In this document: piece after piece, positions 10,831-23,300 of the stretch | Position numbering within the stretch: position 1 is the first letter of the stretch | How the letters are laid out: the number at the start of each line of letters is the position of its first letter | Origin: Dermacentor variabilis | Lineage: Eukaryota > Arthropoda > Arachnida > Ixodida > Ixodidae | Length of the DNA stretch: 64,000 nucleotides | NCBI RefSeq assembly: GCF_050947875.1 | Contig: NC_134569.1 | Coordinates: forward strand, 34,020,777 to 34,084,776 | Reading direction: 5' to 3' | Made by a program: the position numbers and the translations under genes | Notes under the pieces: model-generated | The model's database searches: none | The model's input: only the letters and a program-made list of their open reading frames with translations | What the model was told of the DNA's origin: nothing

Positions 10831-13800
10831 TTATTGTTGTTGTTGTTGTCTCCGTTGATTTATCGCGCGTAACTTTGACTTGCACGACTATCCTAACATT
10901 CCGTCTTCATTCTCGTTTCATGCTAATGGTTGGGGAAGAACAATTACTACGGAGCGCACAAAGATAGTTAGTGCTCATTATCGGATGTCAAATATCGTCA
11001 CCTTATTGCAAGTACAAAAGATAACGAATTTTTATTTTAGGAGGAGCGCTCGTGATCAATGTCATTCTTACAGGACGCTGTGCGAGCTAGTGCGAATTAG
11101 CGCTGATTACTGTCTACCGTGCACACTGCACCCGCGAAGTCACCAGCGAGCCGTGAAAGCATTGCCGGCGCAGGAGAACGAACCCCGTCTGAAACTAAGG
11201 TGAAAAAAGGGACAGAAGACTGTGAGGGATAAATAGAGGAGACACATCAACACGCTTCACGACCTTGCCTAACACTTTCCGGTCTGTCAGAACAACGAGG
11301 CTTCACTTGCACGCCTGGTCAAAGCGAAACGGATGAGAAGCGAAAAAAAAAAAGTTGTAATGACGCGTCAGTGAAGCTGGCAACGAAGGCGGTGGTGTTG
11401 GCGTGATAGTGAAGGAAAGGCAATAAAAGAGATGAAGCGACAAGCGGCCGGCGACTAAACGACTTCCGTCGGGAATGACGTCCCGCGGCCGAAATCATAC
11501 TCGGAAACGAGCCACGGCCGCGGGCCTCAAAGGCAACAAAAGGACGTTTGTGGCACGGCCGAAAATGAAAGGACCCCGCGGCACAAGATGAAGGAGCGAA
11601 GATAGAAGCACGCACTTTCAGTTCACCGAGAAAGGAAAATACGAGGAATGTTGAACAAACGAGGCTTAGCTCAAAACCCGTCTGAGCGCGCGCACGCGCA
11701 CGCAGGGAGAGAAAAGTCAACAGTTTTAAATTGCATTCGTCAAACCATGCTCGACGAAAACCGCCAGCGACCAATTGACTGATGGCGGCTTTTATGGTAT
11801 CGAAGCAGCACCTATAGCATACCTGAGGGCATGCAGCTTACTTATTACTGCCTGGCACTCTAGTATGAACCGCCTGTATTCAAACGGACCAGACGATTTT
11901 CATTCAGGCAAAGTTGAAGCGCACTCACCGCAGCATTGAAATGAAACTCTAGACCTGCGCCCAGGAGCTGCGCATCATAGGCACGGAATTTTGGCGACGG
12001 GTCGCGCATTGTGTTGCATTCCTCAGTTCAAATCGTCAGTCCTATAATACTGTATGAAGGAAGCCGGCCGTACGAAATTAGCCTTTTGTGCTGATATTTC
12101 TCAAGATAAAGCATGCTTGTACATTCTTCATAAAATTTGCAAATCTGACTCACCGCTGTCATATTACCGGAATCATTATATTCGCCTTTCAGCTGAAACA
12201 AATGTATAGGACTTCGCAAGCCGTTCAGACTGCGACCAAGCCTTCACTTATATATACCATATTCGTACATGTTATAGGCCGAAGGGCCCTTCGTGAATCT
12301 GCTATATTAAAATTCTTTTAAGGTAAATGTATGCACGAAGTAATATGTGGGAAAAAACTAATGTAGCTTTCAGACTGGTTCCGAGTATTTTAGATCACCT
12401 ATTTGAATAGCCGCGCCAAAAACAAAGAACTAGAGCAAAAATTTGAGATCTCAATTGCACTGAGAAACCGGACCCGTTGATATTCTATTGAAAGTCGGTT
12501 TGACCAGCTTTAGTGCTTGCACTGAAGGAGGCCGCGATTGTGTTCATCAAAGAAAACACGACATGTTGCGTTCACTCCCCGCCAGCGCTTATAAGGGATT
12601 CCGGAGACCTGTCCAGTAAACAGCGAGGTGATGAAAAGAATCCTGAAGAAAAGCATAAACTGAGTAGCAGCGTGACGGCGTACGCACAAAGCAGTAAACA
12701 AAAGACACCCGTCGTCTCGGCGTCAACCGCGGCGGCGACGACAGCAGCAAAAGCGGAACTCCCGGCACCTGAGATGGAACATTTCCATACCGTTTCGCTT
12801 AGCGCCTGGTTGCTCTGGTTCTTAGCGGCGCATATAAAATGTAAATTAGGAGCGAGCCGCCCGCTACGCTCTGAAGCAGATTGCCTGCCATGGTCGCGCT
12901 CCTGCCCTCCCCCCCCCACCCCAACCCCCATTTTTTTTTTCTCTGCAGCAAGCGCCATCCCGGTTGCTCGCACCAGCCGACAACCTCCAACGTCCTCCAA
13001 CCGCTGTTCGCGCAGTCAAATAGAGACAGGAGGAGAGTAGAGGAGGGCACGGCTATAGAGGATGCACTTTTTCGGTATTGTGTATACCGAGAAATCTTGC
13101 GCGCTATGCGCGCACGCCTCAGATGGGGCCCGGGCGCGTTGAAGGAGCATCTAGCTACGCTCTCATCTTGCAGGCAGCGAGTCGTACTTGTGCGTTCGTT
13201 TCTTTATCCAGCGCCAACGAAACATTGTTGTTTCGAAAGAAACCTTCCCCTTCGCGGCTTTCTCCTTGGGGGTTTTCCAAGGCCGAATAGGAATGGAGGA
13301 TATGCGCATGGGCTGATGGCAACCAGTTGCGCGTTACTAAAGCTATAGTGAGAAAAAACAGCAACATATGGTGGGTGCCGGAAGCAAAGAAAGTTATTTG
13401 CAGAAGTGCGAGCGAAATATAAGAGTTATTGCAGCATGCGAGAATCAATTTTTTTAAAGAAAGGCAGTGCACGTTGTACCTTACGCATACGTGACTGGAA
13501 TATTAAACTATGAGACACCGCCAAGCTACGCATTGAAGGACAATATGTGTAATAAGAAAAGTTCTCAACTTTCTTATTCTGCAAAAAGAAAAGACTTCGA
13601 CAAAAGTTTTACTGCTCAAGCGTTTTTCCACTTGAAGTGCCCTTACACGCATTTGAGATCGTGATGTAAATTCAAAGCCGGTTCTATGTACGACGAAGCA
13701 CAATATCTATTTCCGGTGCTCTGTCAAACTCGCAGCTTCCCTGCAATTGGTGCTACAGCCCGCATTGCGCCTCGCTCGCATCATTTTTCGTAAGTGTTTC

Positions 13801-15430
13801 GTATTAACCTTCCAACGGAAGCCCAGTCGGTACTGAGAACCATGGAAATAGTGCTCGCCCAATAAGCTTTGCGTGGGAAGTCTCCTTTCGACACACTAAT
13901 ATTATGCATGTGTGCTCTTACTAAATATGTGATGTGGTATGGACATAACTGTCAATGCTGTAGGCAACGAGTAAATTCTGAAAGATAAGCATTGCTTCGC
14001 TAGAAGAGACATGCATGATTACATTACTCGCTTTTTCACCTCTCGCTCCGAAGGTTCGTGGTATGCAGTGATTGCAGATTTTATAATGAAAGCAGCACAA
14101 ACGACAGGACCGGCACGCTGCTTTCGATATGAAAACCGCAAAACATGCCGAAACCAACATCCTAATAACGAGGAAATAAAAAGTTATTAACTGGCCTAAG
14201 CCTACCTAGAAACAGGTAATATGCGCATTTTTGACGTTCTATTAGTTACGTGTGTTTTTTAATTGATCCTATTTTTAGCGTAGTTATGAAATCCCTTACT
14301 CAGTACCACTCTATATAATTTGAAGTGAAGTTTTGAAGTATGTTTTTCTTGTACTTTTTTTCACTACGCTTCTCATTCATGTACCCCGTTTTGACATGTC
14401 GTATAATCGCCTTCGTGTACGTGGTCACCAACAAGCTCTTCAGCTCTTGCAAGTATTTCCTTGTTGTTTATGTTCAGTAGCAGGCGAAAGCATGATGGGT
14501 CAGACATTCCTCCTGACTCTCCTCATATTTAACCTTCGTTTATTCTTTGAAAACGAATGGTACGTTGCTGTCTCTACTACAGTACTTAAATGTATTCCCA
14601 GTGAATAAATATTTGGCTGTAATCGCGTCCATACCAACTGTGCTTATTATCTCGCCTTTTGCCTTCCCCCGCGTAGCGTAGCCAACTGGGCTCTTGACTG
14701 CTTAAAATCCCTGTCTATTTTGTCACCCAATCGCTTTGTCTTGTTGATAACTCTGCCTTAATCAATAAAGCAATACAAATAAGCATTAGAAATCTTCGAA
14801 ATATTCGAGAACGCATTAGTTTGTGTTCACGTGACCTAGTGATGAAACTTTTAGAGAAGAGTGAGGCAGCAAATTGCAATTTCACCTTTCACAAGAGGAT
14901 ACTCATTTGAGTGTTCTTATTGTCGATTTCATTAAAACCAGAGGCTAGACATTACGAGCACAATATTTCTGGATCAGACAGAAAGAACACCGCACAATCA
15001 ACACTTAAAAAAACACATACGATTTGACAGCGAATGTTGTTGTTCTCTTGGAAGCTCTTGCTTTGCGTGCTCGAAAGAATAGCACGTCAGAGACGTCCAG
15101 TTCGCATAATTCGAGCTGTCATCGTTTTATGCCAAGCCCACTTAGTTCTATTTCATTGTCATATACTAATGCAACATTTCGCGAACGCTGGGGCTACAAC
15201 TTTCACATAGGTTTCCCATTTCATTTAAGTACCGACCGCACCATCAATACCGAAGAACCAAGAGTAAATGACGGTTTTACATTAATTTGTTATTTATATA
15301 TATATTCTTACAATTCCCTGACGGGTGGAGTTCGATCAATGTCGACTTTCTGCTTTGTTGCTTGTGTGGAAACGAACAATTATTTCCCTGATGTCTTTGG
15401 ATAGCTTATTCTGGAATGTCCCCTCTCTAC
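10831..15430. other. no gene recognised
   Basis: Mostly AT-moderate sequence. GC-rich blocks near 11400-11720 and 12700-13300 keep long frames open on both strands at once (for example minus 11319-11774 and 12572-13000), which is expected from composition and is not evidence of coding. A CCCCCCC/T tract sits at 12906-12950. No transposon signature was found. Confidence 0.4.
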
Positions 15431-15445
15431 ATTCACAAGCACACA

Positions 15446-15460
15446 CCCCCCCCCCCCCCC
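15446..15460. repeat. poly-C tract
   Basis: Fifteen C in a row after an ACACAC run. Confidence 0.9.
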
Positions 15461-18400
15461 TTTGCCCTTGCCCCCTCACTTCTTTCCGCCCTCTTACAGG
15501 TACACTGTAATCCTCTCGTGAGAGCAAGGTGGCGTGTCCCCGATGCCAGTCACGCTCGTCCGCGCACTCTGCGGTAAGTGCGTACGGATGTCATCGGCGA
15601 GGGGGAACGGCAGTGCCGTGCGCAGCAACACACCGCATCGTCGCTGGCTCGCTCGCAAAAGCGCCCCTGCGGTGCCATGTGTCGGCATTTACCTCGGATT
15701 AAGCTGCCGGCAGAGCTCGGTACGCGCTGATAATGTTACAGAACGAGAGCTCGTAAACGCGACAGTTCCTTTTTTAAATTATTATTTTCCGCTCCGTCAT
15801 CAAACAGTGAACGCACAGCGTGATGGGCCTCCACTGCGCAAAGAACAGCCACACCGTGGTAATCGCTGCCACCACCACGCGCAAAACGACTTCCTGTTTT
15901 GCATGTCCTGGTGCAACGTTTTAGGCACGCACTCCGAACCAGCCTGAAAGCTTGCGCTTAGTAATAGGCGCCCTTCCAACGCTACATCTTTTTTTTTTCC
16001 ATTTTCGAAGTCGTGACAGGACGTTCACTACAGTGACATTGCGCTAACTTGGATATACCCTAACGCGACGGAGACGAGAAAGACTAGATAGCAATTACTA
16101 GTTGGCGCAACTGAAATAGAACAATATTTAATTTAGTGACCGCTTTTTCATTCCGACGTTTTACATGATCTCTTCTTATTTCAAAAACCTGCTGTAAAAA
16201 AAAATATATTTTTTCTTCCTGTTGAACCTAACCGAGAAGCGTACACTGCTTCTGTCAGTAGAGCGCGATTATAGTGAGTAGAATTCTATAATTATAAACT
16301 ACCTAGTGAAATAGACGTGGACGTGGACTAAAAACAAAGAAAGAAGAAAGAAAGAAACGGCTGCGCTTCCCCCCTGGATATTTTCATTCTACTGTACTTC
16401 TTTGTATATGTTTTACGCAAAGGCAATGTGACTCAGTTTCTGCTCATGCTCGCGTGAATTGGAAGCAAAATAGATTCGGGCACCGCTTGTAGCGTTAGCC
16501 TCTCATTACTCGTTACTGTGACGATTCTTTCAATGCCGCTAATATTTCAGCTTTCCGCGGATTACCAGAATTACACTTCCAACCGGGTCGTCAAAAGCTG
16601 ATACGGTGCACTCAAACTTTCAACGCGCTAATCGATCATTATTACAGTTTACAAAATTTTAGAAAGGCCATAGCCGAGAATCTTACCGCTATTGTGCCGT
16701 TTTGTTTCGCTTTTTAATAGCAGCATGTCTGTTCTTCTAAGGCTAACTTTCTTTTATTAAAAAAAAGTTAAAAAAAACGTAAATTATATTTGGTTAAACA
16801 GGATTCCACGGAATGCGGGTGGATGTCATGGCTTACAGGACGTTAATAAAGCAGTAATCCTCAGACATCGTTTGCCTTCATGGAAATTTTGGAGCGACAT
16901 AATGCATGAACGTCGCCGTTATGACACTTCGTGCAGCATCGCTCTCATGGCTGAATTTAGCGGACAAAAGCTGAGAGGACGAGCCAACGAAAACGACACG
17001 AATGAATGCAGCAAGGCAGACAGTGTTAATCGCAAACTTTAAATCCCCTCATCGCCGCCTGCAACGTGTGACGCCTGTAGAAGGCTTCCTCTCACAACAC
17101 TACAGCCGCAATAAGGCCTCACGCGGTTTTCATTCCCGTCTCATTTTCTTTTTCTTTTCTTGTTTTTAGAAGCTGGGGTGCTCACAAAGCCCACTGCTTT
17201 ATTTGCGGGTCAACCCTAAGAAAAGTAATGAAATGGCACCGACCTCAGCTTTGATAAAAATAGCGTCTCGCAAACGCCGACGCAGCATCGCGCCCGCTCT
17301 TCAGCAGCAACAAAAGAATGCCGTGCACTGCCTCACACGCTGGGCGCGATTTTCCTAACGCGATGAAAGCCAAAACCACATAGCGCGGCAAGAGACAACG
17401 CCTGATGGAGAAAAGGCTTTCCTCAATTTACCATGATTTGGTTATGAAGGACGGCGGCTAAATCTCATAAATATTTCACGAACGCGTCGCCCGCTGACGC
17501 GCTTTTAAATAGCACTGTTTAGCACCTAGGCTCTTTTCCCTTTTCTCCAGCGAACGCGCCCCTGTTGTGCACGCGTCCCATGGTGATAAGCGAAAGCGTG
17601 GGAAAAGGCAGAAAGAAAGCGGTGAAAATGAAATAAAAGAATAAAAACATCTAAATATAAAAACATCTAATAATGTGCGCGAACCTGAACGACGCTCAAA
17701 ATTATCGTCTGTTTAGAGAAGATTGCGGTATTTTAGAGTCTCGAGCTTAATTCTTAAGCCTTGCAGAAGAAGGTCCTTTTGGAATTCGCTTCTGAATTAA
17801 TAATAAAGGCAAATCCAACATTGTGGACTTTTTATTTCTAATAATATTAGTTCAATGAATTCATAGTGTTGCAAAGGCTGCTTGAATAAATGCGCGTCAT
17901 CAAGTTCTTTTTTTTTGCGTTCATGTACAATGACATATGAACGCTGGAACGGGTTCGGCACTAAATGATGCAGCACCTAATCAAACCAGATCGTGCATGT
18001 TTATGCACACGCTTCCTGAACACAACGCAAGTAATATTACAAGAGTGAGCGAAACTGAAATGCTAGCTCCGGGCTCAGGCACGCCTACGTTGTTCGTTCG
18101 TTTTACAAATTGTTTTTGATACTCAGGTTCCCAATATTTATTCCAACCCCTAAATACGTACTTCACGAACAATGAAAACCCAGGAGCTCGACTTAGTGAA
18201 CTACTGAAGGAGCCGACAGAGGCTGAAACCAAGAGAGACCTATCAGAATGCAGCTGTTTTATTGCCAGGGAGCACGAATCTGGTGTTCGTATTCTGCTTC
18301 AGAGGGACAAATTCGTAAAGCCAATCAAAAGATACCACGTAACCCCGATGAGGTTCCTGCTCCTTATAGGACGAGTGCGCTGCTCCACCAATTATGCCAC

Positions 18401-19182
18401 TATGCACTGTACCATCTCTCCTTTTATGTTCACTTTTTGTGCACGCAACCTAGCCTCAAAAAAGTTCAGTGCCATTTCACTCTGTGAAGGTGGATCATCA
18501 GCGAAGGTATGTACGTAGGCCCCTTAATGGCAAACTTTCCATTGTCGTGCGTCAAACCCCGCGTGCACATAAATGGAAGGCATGGCGCGAGTAGCCGCCC
18601 CTCCACGACATTGAGCCTCGGAAGGTGATGAGCCATAGGGGTGTGCATACCGATACGTTGTTGCAAAACGCGACACCTTTTTACTAACGAGTCCCGGCAC
18701 CTAGAACTGACACGCACCTGACCGCACTCCGAGGGCACACACTGCTTCACCGTTGCCAAGGCGATCGTGCGTTTATCGACGTCCCGCAGTGCAGTAATGG
18801 TAGTCAGGTCACTCGAAAACGACAAGCAGTCACAACACAGGCCCACAAAATTGGTTCCCCACAAACTCCCTATGAAACCTGGTGGTTGCTCCGGTGAAAC
18901 GTTTGAAGTTTACGGGATCGGGGCGGCATAGACGGTTCGCATTTCTTTCCGCCTCGTGGTCCTGGCGGGCAGAACGCTTACGAGACCGCCACCACGGGAG
19001 AGCGGAAGGAAAGGAAAGGAGATACGCAAGAGCTTGGAACGCCGGCAAAGACGGGGCGGTGCGAACGTTAGACATGGCCAACGCGGGTCAAAGTGTAGTA
19101 TCTGTTCTTATCAGCTGAATATCTGCTACGGGTTGTATTCAGATCTAAAATTTCAAACCTATTTTTGCAAGTTGGGGGAATG
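15461..19182. other. no gene recognised
   Basis: A GC-richer part at 15530-15940 holds a 137-codon + strand ORF (15534-15947) with no domain I can name; the opposite strand is open over part of it too. Purine tracts near 16340-16368. The stretch 18470-18870 has a 132-codon minus-strand frame, also unassigned. Confidence 0.35.
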
Positions 19183-19234
19183 CTTAATGTATCATCTTAA
19201 TGTGTCATCTTAATGTATCATCTTAATGTATCAC
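19183..19234. repeat. four tandem copies of a 13-bp unit
   Basis: CTTAATGTATCAT is repeated four times head to tail (19183-19195, 19196-19208, 19209-19221, 19222-19234) with one change in units two and four. Confidence 0.9.
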
Positions 19235-19439
19235 CTTCGCCGCGGGTCGGCCCGGTATTGCGCTATCTTCGGTATCGCCCCACGTATGGGGAGAAATTCT
19301 CGATCTACGCGGCTCGATAGACGCACGCATTTTTTTTTCCAGAACCCAGCCATATACATCTTCGCTCTAAAGTAGCAGCGTACGTAATGCGGATGGAGAA
19401 CGTCGTCTTGAGCCGAATGCGCCAAGCTTGACTCGGCTT

Positions 19440-19603
19440 TATTCTGTAAGAGCCCACCTAGTGGACATGTCCATTTCTTCTGTTGCTAAAATGCTGATTG
19501 GCTGCGGCACCTTGCTGCCGCGGACGCACCACCCAGCCCAACCGATCAGAAGTTCAACAGCAGACGAAATGGAGATGTCCACGAGGTGGACTCTTACGGA
19601 ATA
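19440..19603. mobile_element. fold-back (hairpin) element
   Basis: ATTCTGTAAGAGCCCACCTA and the next 40 bases are matched in inverted orientation by the stretch ending CTCTTACGGAAT near 19602. Arms of about 60 bp (19440-19500 and 19537-19603) surround a loop of roughly 35 bp. Because of the symmetry both strands carry similar ORFs. No transposase; a MITE or hairpin element is the simplest reading. Confidence 0.7.
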
Positions 19604-19959
19604 CCTCCTCTGATGTCTAAGGAACAGGCGAGCGAGCAGATTTTGCAACCTTATCTATTTCCTGCCCCGTGAATATGGCAGTATCTACGTTCTCACTGCT
19701 GAGTGGGTGAAAAAAAATTAGTAGAAAGGAGGGACTTGGTTTATGTGCACATATGCACGTACAGAGGTAAGCGAGAAACAAGCCTTAATGATACGCTGGA
19801 AATGTTAGCCTGGCGTTTCGCCTGAGATGCTTCTCCAGATGCTAGGTGATGATTATCATAGATTCATTGATAAACACTTAACAGCACATACAGTCACATG
19901 CGCACATATACAATTACACCGTAGCGATATTTACAACGCTTCATTAAGGCTTGTGGCCT

Positions 19960-20300
19960 GCAAGAACGTCAACAGCGCTTTAGTGGCGGGTAATAAACTG
20001 AAACTGAAACGCACAGGTGGTGCTTTGCCACGGGCCGAGAAGGTGACGCAATTCCAAGCTCGAGACCCCTTGAAGGTTTAGTCCCGCCTTCAAAGACTGT
20101 CTGTCTGACGCATAGCGGCAGTAGTCGCACAGGTCATCAGGGGCGTTGTATCCAGTGCACATTGGGGAGTCCGTCAGTTGCATCTTGCACTTGAAGGAGC
20201 TCGTGTAAGAGACATTGAGTCTGATGCTGTAGGCGTGACTGGTGTCGTCTGTTGAGGCGTCGCAGCATGTAAAATTCCTATGATGGATCTACATTCTATA
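19960..20300 (-). pseudogene. I/R1-group LINE fragment: C-terminal tail
   Basis: The minus-strand frame 19980-20183 reads TDSPMC...NAPDDLCDYCRYAS then SLKAGLNLQGVSSLELRHLL and GPW, the layout of the Cys-rich C-terminal tail of RNase H-bearing LINEs (SPxC..C, then a helix, then LLGPW). Upstream to about 20290 a different frame continues the same protein (RLN/YSIRLNV-like). Truncated and frame-shifted. Confidence 0.6.
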
Positions 20301-23300
20301 GTAATCCGTACTGGTGGCTTGCATCTGTCTGAAGGGATCGCCGGAGACGCCAAGCATGTGCTAATAAAAGTGTGGCTGCGTCTTGTCTGGAGAAAGGTAT
20401 CTGGATCATTTCTCTCGAAGTGGCGCGTTCAGCTATGCCAGCATGGTCAGCCTAGACGTTGCCTTGTATATGCATATACAGTCTTTCTCAAAAGTATATG
20501 GCTGATCTACTCCTTCACTAGATGAATGTCATTCGGCTTTTTAATGCGGTTTGCGTGGCGCTTCTAACACTCCACGCCATTTGATGGCGAGTACGAGAGT
20601 TCTTCTCGTTCTCCGGGGCTTTCAACCTTATGACCCACCACAGGAACTCCATTAAACACCCTGTAGTGTGCCTAGCGATCGCGAGCTACCCGTCTCATAC
20701 AATTTTGACAATGTGCATACATTAGTATCCGAAATTGATCTAGGAGCAAAGATCAGCACCAAACACATCTCGTGAAGCATACTGCGTCTGGATACTGTCT
20801 GTGGTGAATCACCTTAATTTCTCTTCATAGTGAATTCAACGAAAGTAGGGTCTGCTCTTAACCAACTAACATGATTTCCCCATCCGTGAAAACATTAGCT
20901 TCATCGTTTCCTTCACTCTTCTTAGTTTTCTCGCTACAGAGATTTTCAATATTGCCATCACAGCCATGTAGGCATCTTTTCATCCTGATTATAATGAAAC
21001 ACAACTGTGTCGAGACAGTTCGGTGCTTTAGAGTGCAAACTCTCCGGACGCAAATGAGGGAAAATCAGGCCGCCTATTCTCTCGATTCTTTCTGCAGGCT
21101 GTCTGTCCGCGCACGTACTAGGACCTTTCGCCCACGAGCAAGCAGCGACCTTGACACCTAATGCTTACGCAAGCACAGGGAATGTGGACTTATAACAGAA
21201 AAAAGCAAAGAATGGAGGAAAAAAAGAATATATGAAGTGGCAAATTTCCGGTTACTATCGGCTTCAGTTGTAAAAGTAACAGGAGTAGAGAGCGACCTAG
21301 ATGTGAAAGAGAGGAAGTGTTCCTGTGAGGCCCGCAGCCGCGTTACGAGCGACTAGATAAAGTGGGTCGCCAATGCGATCCGGTGTAAGGAAAAAAAAAC
21401 TACGGAAGACACACAAACGGCAGTCGGTGAGGCAGGCACCAGGCTAAAGAGGCAGCCTCGCCCTCATTTCCGGTGTCGCTGGTGAATGCAGCGCTCCCCA
21501 GTGGTAGCGGCACGCGGTTGCACATTAGTGCCGAGCGGGCGACGAGAAGGACTTGGCAAGGAGGCGAATCGGTTGCTGAGGTAATCAGCGCCGTCGGTCC
21601 GAGCTCGTGTGAGTCCCAGATTACGCCCATGAGGCGACTGGAAAAACAGTAAAAGAAAGGGTGTCCCTTCGCACCCTCGGCCCTTCCGCCATCTGCGTCT
21701 GTGCTTGGACACTACTCGGCCGACGCACCGAGAACAACTGGTGGAGTCCACGTGCTCGGAAAATGCATCGAACAGAAAGTAGTGTCGCAGCTGATATCTT
21801 AGGCACCAGGTGCTCGTCGTCTCCAGCACTGCCATTTGCTCCTTCCATCATGGCGGAAGTTCTTGTTTTCTTTTACTTATAGCAGAGACGTGAAAAGGCG
21901 GCTGCATACGGCTATAACCGCGTTCTCTTATCTTTCTCCTCTCCCCTTCCTGTTCACATTTCCCGCGTTAAATTTAGTAGCCGTTTTATTATCTACTTTC
22001 CTGCTACCACTTTATTGTTGGCCTATTACCTGTAGCAGTCACATACCATTGCTAGAGGAAAGCAGCAGCACATTTGGGAGCCCCCCTATAATCTTGCAGC
22101 TACTGCTTAATGTTCTCGAAGAGCCCTCAGCCCTCAAGGCTGAGACGCCTTAACTAAGTGCTGAAGTGCCTGATATGTGGCAGATGGTCAACAGTATTAT
22201 GTTACACAAATTAATGTTGAGGCTTGTTATTTGTGCTGGTTACATAGAAAGTCGCATTTGTGGACTTGTGGATTTATGCAGGTTCCTTTGGGAGCATTGC
22301 TACCAGACAAATTTCGCGCTATTGTCGGGCACACGTGAAGCATACATACGTACAAACAGCCCCAGGGCTTGCTGAGCGCATACCTTCATGGAGGGACATT
22401 TACTGAAGCAAAGGTCCTGACTTCAGGGCTCACGACTCCAGAAGGCTACACACGGTCTATTTCCGTGCATGAAGGTGACGTACTTCACTGCTCACCTGTA
22501 GATACGCTGCACCTTGTACAGTGTTTGTGGTTGAGCTAGACTCACGTCTTCTTCCTCTCTTTCCTTTCCACTCCCCAAGTATAGGATAACAAATTGGAGA
22601 AAGTTTAGAAAACGTGCCCGCCTTTCGCCATCTTCCGAAACGCGAAGTCACTTCATGCAATACTTTGCACGTTACTAAGTGCGCAACAAACGTAAAGTTT
22701 GACAGGTCGTCAGAGGCCCAACTTCTTGCTGTCGGTATGAAGGCGCGCTAACTCTCCTTGGGCGAGGGATGACAGTCCTTTCTTGGGTATATAAAGACAG
22801 CTGAATGTAAAAGCTCTTATGGGATTCCGATAACCAGAAATACACAGACAAATGATGCTCTAAAATGTAATAAAAACGCAATTTGTTGCGCGGATTCAAT
22901 GATCTAGTCACAGAAAAGCGCTCTATGCAAGCAAAATTGGATCAGAATGAAAGCAAAAAAAAAAAAGCTTTATCCATTCGTTATGCAGCAGACTCACGCA
23001 ACCCTAGTGGCTTTCCTTAATTTCTTTTTCTTCATTATTGAGGCCCAGCCGTCACCTAATCTTGCGCAGGCATGGCGGAATTCGCGCCGCGCAGTAGCGC
23101 AGTATAATGATTACGCAAGTGACAGGAACCTCACGCTGCAAGTTCTTGACATCCACTTCCGTTTTCTGTCACCTACTTCGAAGCCCTTGGCATAGAGAAG
23201 GGGGCAGCCACCCCATCGGAGAATAATTAGGCCCTCGACGGCTAACATTACAGCGGTAGAAAGCACACCACATTTTTTTTCTTTACTTTGCTCCTTCAAT

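Noticed and set aside
12572..13000. 142-codon minus-strand ORF, with a + strand ORF opposite (12513-13040)
   Set aside because: Both strands are open because of GC-rich, low-stop composition; no domain, and the translation is rich in Ala/Ser/Gly runs.
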